From positions 3,100,001 to 3,164,000 of the forward strand of contig NZ_CP080095.1 of assembly GCF_019428685.1 (NCBI RefSeq): a stretch of DNA of 64,000 bases, read 5' to 3'. Source of the stretch: Paraburkholderia edwinii (lineage in GTDB: Bacteria; Pseudomonadota; Gammaproteobacteria; Burkholderiales; Burkholderiaceae). The first letter of the stretch is position 1. Every line of letters starts with the position of its first letter. Under the pieces are notes generated by a model. That model saw only the letters and a list, made by a program, of their open reading frames with translations. It was not told the origin of the DNA and did not search any database. The position numbers and the translations under genes were made by a program. This document shows, piece by piece, positions 57,927-64,000 of the stretch.

Positions 57927-58111
57927 TTACCTGGGTTCGCTGCCAGTTCCGAATTTTTTGTCACAAAATTTCCCTTTGCGCTCAAGGGCATGGGTGCATA
58001 AAGGTGCACCTTGCCATGCTGCGGGCGAGGTCGCCGGCAGCACGGTTTAGCGACGCCGCACCCGTCGGAGTGCGGGCATCAGGAGCGAATCAGGCGAGCA
58101 TCAAGCGTGTA

Positions 58112-59263
58112 TCAAGCGCGCGCTCGCACCACCCACGCGCCGCCCTCCTCGACGAGCACGCGGTCGAACGCGAATTCGTCGACACCATGGTCGTGGCCCG
58201 GCAGCGCCTGAATCACGACTTCGCCCGCGTCGCGCAGTGCGGCGACGCTCGCGCGCAACGCGTCGTCGTGCTGCCACGGCGCGAGAATCGCGCTGCTACG
58301 CGCTTCGATCGGAGAAATGCGCGCTACTTCGCGCAGGTCCAGCGAAAAGCCCGTGGCGGCGCGCGCACGGCCGTACGCCTGGCCGACATGGTCGTAGCGG
58401 CCGCCGCGCGCGACCGCGTTCGGCACCCCGTCGACATACGCCGAGAACATCACGCCGCTGTGATACGCGTAGCCGCGCAGGTCGGCCAGATCGATCATCA
58501 CTTCGGCGCCTTCCACCTGGGCGGCGAGGAAGGTCAGATCGTCGAGCGCGCGCGCGATTTCAGGCGCGTTCGGCAGACGCGCACGCGCTTCGTCGATCAC
58601 GTCCGCGTGGCCATAGAGCGTCGGCAACGCGCGCAGCGCGTCGCGCACGACCGGCTTCAGGTTCGCCGTGAGTTCGACGAGGCGCGGCACGTCCTTGCCG
58701 GCGAGCGCGTCGTAAAGCGCTTCGCCAAGCGTTGCCGCGGCCGGTTCCATGTCGATCAGCGCGGCCAGCACGCCCGCATGGCAGAGGTCGAGCCGGACCT
58801 TCGCGAGGCCCGCCAGACGCAGCGCATCGAGCATCAGTTGCTGGATTTCGAGGTCCGCTTCAAGGCCCGCATGGCCGTAGATTTCGGCGCCGATCTGGAT
58901 CTGCTCCCGCGTGGCATGCAGGCCGCGCGGCCGCGTATGGAGCACGACGCCCGCATAGCAGAGGCGCGTCACGCCCTGCCGGTTCAGCAGATGCGCGTCG
59001 ATGCGCGCGACCTGCGGCGTGATGTCGGCTCGCAAGCCGAGCGTGCGGCCCGACAGCTGATCGACGAGTTTGAAGGTGCGCAGATTCAGGTCGCTGCCGC
59101 CGCTCGTCAGGAGCGACTCGATATATTCGAGCATCGGCGGCATGACCATTTCGTAGCCGTACGCGCGGAAGCGATCGAGCAGGCGCCGGCGCAGCTCTTC
59201 GATCTTGCGCGCTTCCGACGGCAATACGTCGGCAATGTTCTCGGGAAGTAACCAGGTCGACAT
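58112..59263 (-). CDS. hisZ: ATP phosphoribosyltransferase regulatory subunit
   Basis: 383 residues, a class II histidyl-tRNA-synthetase-like fold (motif-2-like block [17 protein letters not shown]) without an anticodon-binding domain, matching HisZ. With short-form HisG it forms the regulated first enzyme of histidine synthesis. Its presence implies that the genome encodes a short HisG. Start [15 protein letters not shown]. Confidence 0.95.
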   Translation of the reverse strand: MSTWLLPENIADVLPSEARKIEELRRRLLDRFRAYGYEMVMPPMLEYIESLLTSGGSDLNLRTFKLVDQLSGRTLGLRADITPQVARIDAHLLNRQGVTRLCYAGVVLHTRPRGLHATREQIQIGAEIYGHAGLEADLEIQQLMLDALRLAGLAKVRLDLCHAGVLAALIDMEPAAATLGEALYDALAGKDVPRLVELTANLKPVVRDALRALPTLYGHADVIDEARARLPNAPEIARALDDLTFLAAQVEGAEVMIDLADLRGYAYHSGVMFSAYVDGVPNAVARGGRYDHVGQAYGRARAATGFSLDLREVARISPIEARSSAILAPWQHDDALRASVAALRDAGEVVIQALPGHDHGVDEFAFDRVLVEEGGAWVVRARA

Positions 59264-59375
59264 CGATAGGTCCTGCGAGGTTGTGCATGGCGCGCTGGGC
59301 GCGCCGAAGAATCAGATGAGGATACGGATGAGAGGCGAAGCACACCGGGCGCGGGTCCTGCGCGCCGCGCGCGCA

Positions 59376-59567
59376 TCAGGTCGCGATCAGCAGTAGCACG
59401 AGGCCGAGCCCCATCACGATCAGCCCGCCGATCCGGATATGGTGCGGCGGGCGCTCCGCTATTCTACGAAAGGTATCGCGCCACGCGACCGGAAACACAA
59501 AGGGAAACATCCCCTCGATGATCAGCATCAGGGCGATCGCGAGCAATAACGATCCGGCTATGTCCAT
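59376..59567 (-). CDS. DUF2065 (YjeT-like) small membrane protein
   Basis: 63 residues with two transmembrane segments (~4-25 and ~45-62) joined by a basic loop (A-W-R-D-T-F-R-R-I-A). YjeT-type proteins commonly sit directly after hflC, as here (41-bp gap); function unknown. Confidence 0.88.
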   Translation of the reverse strand: MDIAGSLLLAIALMLIIEGMFPFVFPVAWRDTFRRIAERPPHHIRIGGLIVMGLGLVLLLIAT

Positions 59568-59608
59568 GCGAATGAGGCTGCCGCGATCCGGTTGCCGCGG
59601 CGTTTCCT

Positions 59609-60520
59609 TTATTGATGATTTTTGCGTTGCGCCGCGGCGTCGTTCGGCGTCGTCTCCCCGCCGTTCGGGCCACGCATGAAGCGGAAGAAGTCACTGCTCG
59701 AATCGACCACGACGACGTCATTCGGCTTGAAGCTGTTCCGGTACGCCTGCATGCTCTGATAGAACTGGTAGAACTGCGGGTCGCGGCCATAGGCGTCGGC
59801 GGCGATCGCGGCGGCCTTGCCGTCGCCGTCGCCCTTGATTTCCTGCGCCTGCTTGTAGGCGTCCGCGAGCAGCGCCTGCTGCTGCTGCGCGGCGGCGTCC
59901 TTGATCTTGTCCGCTTCGGCGGCGCCCTGCGCACGCTCCTGGTTCGCGATCTGCTCGCGCCCGGCGATCATCCGCTTGTACACCGTGTCGGCCATCGATG
60001 CGGGGAAATCGACACGCGTCAGTTGCACGTCCACGACTTCCACACCGAGCGATTGCGCCGCTTTTTCCATGCCGCCCCGCGCGTCGTCGCCGACCGTCTG
60101 CAGCTTCGCGAGCAGGTCGGTGAGGTTGTACTTTGCGAAGGCGTCGGCGAGCGCGCCGCGCGAGATCAGCGCGAGCCGGTCCGGCAGGCTCTGCACGTCG
60201 CCCTTCGTTTCCATCACAAGCTTGACCGGGTCGGTCACGCGGAACTTGATGACGGGGTTCACGAGCAGATCGGTTTTGTCGGCCGCGGCGTAATGATCTT
60301 CGTCAGGCGTGTCGAGCGTCTGGATGCGCGTGTCGACCGGCGTCACCGTTTGCAGCGGCGGCGGCAGCTTCACGTGCAGGCCCGGGCCGAGCAGCGTCGG
60401 CTCGCCGTCGCCGCGCGGCGACAACACGGCCATATGCCGCTGGTCGACCGTAAACACCATCGACGATCCAACGAACAGCACGATCACGACTGCGATGACG
60501 AGCGCAATGATCCGGTTCAT
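59609..60520 (-). CDS. hflC: HflC, modulator of FtsH protease
   Basis: 303 residues. N-terminal membrane anchor (I-I-A-L-V-I-A-V-V-I-V-L-F-V-G-S-S-M-V-F), SPFH/band-7 domain, then an Ala/Gln-rich coiled coil (Q-G-A-A-E-A-D-K-I-K-D-A-A-A-Q-Q-Q) and a Pro/Gly/Asn C-terminal tail. With HflK it forms the periplasmic cage around FtsH. Its ATG overlaps the hflK stop by four bases. Confidence 0.95.
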   Translation of the reverse strand: MNRIIALVIAVVIVLFVGSSMVFTVDQRHMAVLSPRGDGEPTLLGPGLHVKLPPPLQTVTPVDTRIQTLDTPDEDHYAAADKTDLLVNPVIKFRVTDPVKLVMETKGDVQSLPDRLALISRGALADAFAKYNLTDLLAKLQTVGDDARGGMEKAAQSLGVEVVDVQLTRVDFPASMADTVYKRMIAGREQIANQERAQGAAEADKIKDAAAQQQQALLADAYKQAQEIKGDGDGKAAAIAADAYGRDPQFYQFYQSMQAYRNSFKPNDVVVVDSSSDFFRFMRGPNGGETTPNDAAAQRKNHQ

Positions 60521-61986
60521 GGTTGCGCTCCTTGTTGCAGGTCATCTTCGCGGTTGCGGCTGCGGAACGAGTCGCGCGAGCGCAGCGGGTCGCTTGCGCC
60601 GGCGGGCTGGCTGGCCGGTGTCGCGGATGCAGCGCCCGATGCGGGTTGCGGCGCCTGTTGGCCCGCTTGTTGCCCCGGGGATTGCGGCACAGCTTGCGGG
60701 GTCGGCGGCGTGACGATGATCGTGCCCGGCGACGTTTGTGCGCCTGGCGTGCTCGCGGCCTGCGCGGAGGAACCCGCACCGCCTGCGGCCACCGCTGCTG
60801 CTTCGGCCGCCGCGCGCTGATTGTCGGCGACGAGCTTGTCGAGCGGCAGATACAGCACGTTGTTGCCGGCCTTGCTGTCGACAAAGACCTTCGTCGTGTT
60901 CGAGTAGATGTACTGCATCGTGTCGAGATACATCCGTTCGCGAATCACCGCGGGCGCCTTCGAGTACTGTGCATAGACTTCCTTGAAGCGCTCCGCATCG
61001 CCTTGCGCCTGCGCGACGACGCGATCGCTGTAGCTCTTCGCTTCGTCGATGAGGTTCGCCGCCTGCGCCTGCGCGCGCGGCAGCAGGTCGTTCGCGTAGG
61101 CCTGTGCATCGCGCTTCGCGCGTTCGCGGTCCTGGCGCGCCTTCGCTTCGTCTTCAAACGCCGGCTGCACCTGCTCGGGCACCTGCGCGCTCTGGATCGT
61201 CACGCCGGTCACCGCAAGGCCGGTTTTGAATTCGTCGAGCGAATGCTGGATCGCGTCGGTCAGTTGCTGACGGATGGCTTCGCGGTCCTGATAAAGCACA
61301 TCGTTCGTGCTGCGCGAGCCGACGATTTCGCGAATCGCCGCCTGCGCGGCCTGCGCGACGCTCTGTTCGGGGTCGACGCTGCGGAACAGATAATCGACCG
61401 GCTTGCGAATCTGGAACTGCACCGCAAAGCGCACGTCGACGATATCCGCATCGTGCGTCAGCATCGACGCGTCCTTCACGTTCGCGAGCCGCACGACATT
61501 GCTGCGGCCCACTTCCACCGAATGGATCTGTCCGATGTTGACGATTTCGCTCGATTCGAACGGATACGGCAAGCGCCAGTGCACGCCCTGCTCGACCGTG
61601 CCGCGATACTTGCCGAATTGCAGCACGACGCCCGCCTGTCCTTCCTGGACGACGAACACGCCGCTGCCGAGATAGATCGCGATCAGCACGCCGATGACGA
61701 TGCCCACACCGATGCGCGCGCTGCGCCCGTTGTCGGGACGGCGATCGCCGCCGCCCTTGCGGCCGAAGAAACGCGACAGGCGGCGGTTGAAGTCGCGCCA
61801 CATTTCGTCGAGGTCCGGCGGGCCGTCACCGCCTTTGCCGTTCTGCGGGCGCTTCGAATCGTTCGAACGTTGCCGGTCGCCATTGCCGCCATTGCCGTTG
61901 CCGTCTCCCCGGCCCCAGCGCGGGTCGTTCAGCGACATCATGGCGCGCAGACGCAGCCAGATACTCCGTTGGTTGTATTGATTCAC
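60517..61986 (-). CDS. hflK: HflK, modulator of FtsH protease
   Basis: About 489 residues from a GTG at 61986 (V-N-Q-Y-N-Q-R-S-I-W-L-R-L-R). The ATGs at 61941 or 61938 are alternatives; none has a strong ribosome-binding site, and I chose the longer form because the N-terminal sequence looks family-like. It has a Gly/Asn-rich cytoplasmic N-region, one membrane segment (G-V-G-I-V-I-G-V-L-I-A-I-Y-L-G), an SPFH domain, a coiled coil (K-A-R-Q-D-R-E-R-A-K-R-D-A) and a long Pro/Gln/Ala C-terminal tail (~430-489). Confidence 0.93.
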   Translation of the reverse strand: MNQYNQRSIWLRLRAMMSLNDPRWGRGDGNGNGGNGDRQRSNDSKRPQNGKGGDGPPDLDEMWRDFNRRLSRFFGRKGGGDRRPDNGRSARIGVGIVIGVLIAIYLGSGVFVVQEGQAGVVLQFGKYRGTVEQGVHWRLPYPFESSEIVNIGQIHSVEVGRSNVVRLANVKDASMLTHDADIVDVRFAVQFQIRKPVDYLFRSVDPEQSVAQAAQAAIREIVGSRSTNDVLYQDREAIRQQLTDAIQHSLDEFKTGLAVTGVTIQSAQVPEQVQPAFEDEAKARQDRERAKRDAQAYANDLLPRAQAQAANLIDEAKSYSDRVVAQAQGDAERFKEVYAQYSKAPAVIRERMYLDTMQYIYSNTTKVFVDSKAGNNVLYLPLDKLVADNQRAAAEAAAVAAGGAGSSAQAASTPGAQTSPGTIIVTPPTPQAVPQSPGQQAGQQAPQPASGAASATPASQPAGASDPLRSRDSFRSRNREDDLQQGAQP

Positions 61987-62156
61987 CTGTGTTCGTTCAC
62001 CAGAGTAGACAGCGGGTCGATGCAATTCGGAAAAAGGCCAATCTCAATCGGGAAATCCGTCGCGGTCAATGCGCGGGCCCGCTCATGGGCTCCACTTTTG
62101 AATTCCGCTTCTGAGTCCCGCTTTCGAGTTCAATTATGGGTCAGCAGGCGCGGCGC

Positions 62157-63566
62157 TCAATGCCCGTGCTCGGTGACCCCACGGTGCTCGCGATGGTCTT
62201 CGTGCTCTTCGTGAAATTCTTCGTGGTCTTCGTGGCGATCGAGGTGCAATGCATCAGGCCCGGGATGTTCGTCAGGCGCCCGTTCGTCCGGCACCGCTTC
62301 GTCTTGCATCCCTTCGACTTGCGCCGTTTCGTTTTGCACCCGGTTTTGCATCCCGCTTTGCACCCAGACATCAGCACCCGATAGATGTTCAGCAGTGGCG
62401 ATTTCGGCGATGGCAGCGCGCAATGCGTCAAGCCCCTGCCCCGTGCGCGCGCTCAAAAAGACGCGCGAAATATTACCATACTCGTCCCGCTCGACCGCCT
62501 CGCCGCGGGCCGCGAGCTCAGGCACCGCGTCGATCTTGTTGAACACCAGCACCTGGCGGATCGTATCCGCGCCGATGCTCGTGAGCACCTCGTTCACCTG
62601 ATCGATCTGGTCGAGGCGCACCGCGCTCGACGCATCGACCACGTGCAGCAGCAGATCGGCGTGAATCGTTTCTTCGAGCGTCGCACGGAACGCGGCCACC
62701 AGTTGGTGCGGCAACTCACGGATGAAGCCGACCGTGTCCGACACGACGACCTGCCCGATCTCGCCGCCGAGATATACACGCCGCGAAGTGGTGTCGAGCG
62801 TCGCGAACAGCTGGTCGGCCGCATAGGCCTGCGCCTTCGTCAGCGCGTTGAAAAGCGTCGACTTGCCCGCGTTCGTATAGCCGACGAGCGACACCGACAT
62901 CGTACGATTGCGCTCGCGCGCGCGGCGCTGCGTGCCATGCTGGCGGCGCAGGCGCTCGAGCCGCGACTTCAGCATCTTGATGCGCTCGCCGATCAGGCGC
63001 CGGTCGGTTTCGAGCTGCGATTCACCGGGGCCGCGCAGGCCGATACCGCCTTTTTGACGCTCGAGGTGCGTCCACGCACGCACGAGGCGCGTGGACAGAT
63101 ATTGCAGTTGCGCAAGCTCGACCTGCAGCTTGCCTTCGTGACTGCGCGCACGCTGCGCGAAGATGTCGAGAATCAGGCTCGTGCGATCGACGACACGCCT
63201 GTTAAGCAAGCGCTCCAGATTACGCTGCTGCGCCGGCGACAAGGCGTGATTGAAGATGACGAGATCGATGTTGTTCGCTTCGCATGCGAGGCGCAATTCT
63301 TCCGCCTTGCCGCTGCCGACGAACAGCGCGGCGTCGGGGCTCGAGCGGCGGCCCGTCAGCGTGACGGCAGGATGGGCGCCCGCGCTTTGCGCGAGCAGAC
63401 TGAGTTCTTCGAGACTGGCGACGAAGTCGATCTTGCCGAAATCGATGCCGACAAGTGCTGCGTTGGTCAAATTGGCGGGTGTCAAAGTGGAAGCGGCCGC
63501 ATGGGCGCTATTGAAGCGGCCGGTGCGCAACGCCGTCAGGCGGCATGCGTCGACCGGCCGCGACAA
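62157..63566 (-). CDS. hflX: GTPase HflX with an acidic/His-rich C-terminal tail
   Basis: 469 residues. N-terminal HflX domain with the glycine-rich loop (G-G-I-G-L-R-G-P-G-E-S-Q-L-E-T-D-R-R), then a TRAFAC GTPase domain: G1 G-Y-T-N-A-G-K-S-T, G3 D-T-V-G-F, G4 N-K-I-D. HflX splits stalled or hibernating ribosomes. After the domain (~395) comes an unusual Q-N-R-V-Q-N-E / D-E-A-V-P-D-E stretch and a H/E/D-rich tail. The apparent start is TTG at 63566, three bases after the hfq stop, without a clear ribosome-binding site; a TTG further in (L-T-N-A-A-L-V-G-I-D) is possible. Confidence 0.94.
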   Translation of the reverse strand: MSRPVDACRLTALRTGRFNSAHAAASTLTPANLTNAALVGIDFGKIDFVASLEELSLLAQSAGAHPAVTLTGRRSSPDAALFVGSGKAEELRLACEANNIDLVIFNHALSPAQQRNLERLLNRRVVDRTSLILDIFAQRARSHEGKLQVELAQLQYLSTRLVRAWTHLERQKGGIGLRGPGESQLETDRRLIGERIKMLKSRLERLRRQHGTQRRARERNRTMSVSLVGYTNAGKSTLFNALTKAQAYAADQLFATLDTTSRRVYLGGEIGQVVVSDTVGFIRELPHQLVAAFRATLEETIHADLLLHVVDASSAVRLDQIDQVNEVLTSIGADTIRQVLVFNKIDAVPELAARGEAVERDEYGNISRVFLSARTGQGLDALRAAIAEIATAEHLSGADVWVQSGMQNRVQNETAQVEGMQDEAVPDERAPDEHPGPDALHLDRHEDHEEFHEEHEDHREHRGVTEHGH

Positions 63567-63569
63567 GGT

Positions 63570-63806
63570 TTAGGACGATTCAGAATCCGGGTGGAAATTC
63601 ACCGGACGCGCGGGCACGACCGTCGAGATAGCGTGCTTGTAGACCATCTGGGTAACCGTGTTACGGAGCAACACAACGTACTGGTCGAACGATTCGATGT
63701 TCCCTTGAAGCTTGATGCCGTTGACCAGATAGATCGAGACCGGCACGTGCTCTTTACGCAGCGCGTTCAAAAACGGGTCTTGTAACAATTGCCCTTTGTT
63801 GCTCAT
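63570..63806 (-). CDS. hfq: RNA chaperone Hfq
   Basis: 78 residues. Sm1 motif [14 protein letters not shown] and Sm2 motif V-Y-K-H-A-I-S are intact, as is the [13 protein letters not shown] core; the C-terminal tail is short, as in other Betaproteobacteria. The hexamer matches small RNAs to mRNAs. GGAG eight to eleven bases before the ATG at 63806. First visible gene of the hfq–hflX–hflK–hflC group. Confidence 0.97.
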   Translation of the reverse strand: MSNKGQLLQDPFLNALRKEHVPVSIYLVNGIKLQGNIESFDQYVVLLRNTVTQMVYKHAISTVVPARPVNFHPDSESS

Positions 63807-64000
63807 AGCAAACTCCGTGTTTTTTTGCAGGTTGACTTAATTGACGACGAAGAAAAAGAAATCCGCCGTCAATCGCTACACTATAGCCGATTTTCCTTTA
63901 TGCGCGCTTTGCTGAGGCGTTCGGCCTAAAGCGGCCAAACCCAACGTGCACGGGGCTTTCAGCCTTTGTCCGCATAAGGGTTCGTCGACGATCGGAACTC
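63807..64000 (-). promoter_or_regulatory. hfq upstream region
   Basis: A minus-strand TATAGT (63880-63885) is a candidate -10 without a good -35. Between it and the start codon is a hairpin with arms ATTGACGACG (63840-63849) and CGCCGTCAAT (63864-63873), nine of ten paired. Nothing coding is seen at the right edge. Confidence 0.45.

Overview
The window is a high-GC, gene-dense, almost entirely chromosomal-core segment of a betaproteobacterium of the family Burkholderiaceae (Burkholderia/Paraburkholderia/Caballeronia/Trinickia type). This rests on recognisable gene families and gene order: cysS–alkA–accA–tilS–lysC–tRNA-Ser, ppiA–ppiB–lpxH, hfq–hflX–hflK–hflC–(YjeT)–hisZ–purA, yejABEF beside fabI, and a PXPV-repeat exported protein. 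A species call is not possible from the sequence alone. I see no prophage, insertion sequence, CRISPR array, rRNA operon or plasmid function.

Layout. Bases 1-10257 form an accessory catabolic cluster: the end of a tandem-fused sugar ABC permease, an L-gulonate-3-dehydrogenase/lambda-crystallin-like dehydrogenase, an SMP-30-type lactonase and a CRP-type regulator on the plus strand; a second complete sugar-type ABC importer (permease, binding protein, ATPase) with an Asp/Glu-racemase-like protein on the minus strand; and a divergent NAD-dependent short-chain dehydrogenase. The divergent promoter carries two CRP-type dyads, and the neighbouring regulator has a CRP-like recognition helix. The parts suggest uptake and oxidation of an unidentified sugar or sugar acid.

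Bases 10379-24076 hold two small exported redox-type proteins (DUF1223, cytochrome P460), tRNA-Ala(GGC), gltX, a patatin-like lipoprotein, an NlpC/P60 hydrolase, the yejABEF peptide importer, fabI, a PXPV-repeat protein and tRNA-Ser(GCU). Bases 24329-44338 contain housekeeping genes: lysC, tilS, accA, a DNA glycosylase with a histone-H1-like tail, cysS, a TPR protein, two cyclophilins, lpxH, cysE, a TrmJ-type methyltransferase, suhB, lplT, mutS and an exported degenerate phosphoesterase. Bases 44318-64000 contain slyD, a RoxA-type ribosomal oxygenase, an Ala/Ser/Asp lipoprotein, a DinG-type helicase, a DUF465 protein, a Gln-rich coiled-coil repeat protein, tex, kup, a phosphoribosyltransferase, purA, hisZ, a DUF2065 protein, hflC, hflK, hflX and hfq.

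Most proteins are ordinary. The less usual features are the fused permease, the paired CRP-type operators, low-complexity tails or inserts grafted onto core enzymes (DNA glycosylase, TilS, HflX, Tex), intrinsic-terminator hairpins lying inside the 3' end of a coding sequence, and a recurrent habit of short (about 11-26 bp) direct duplications in intergenic DNA.
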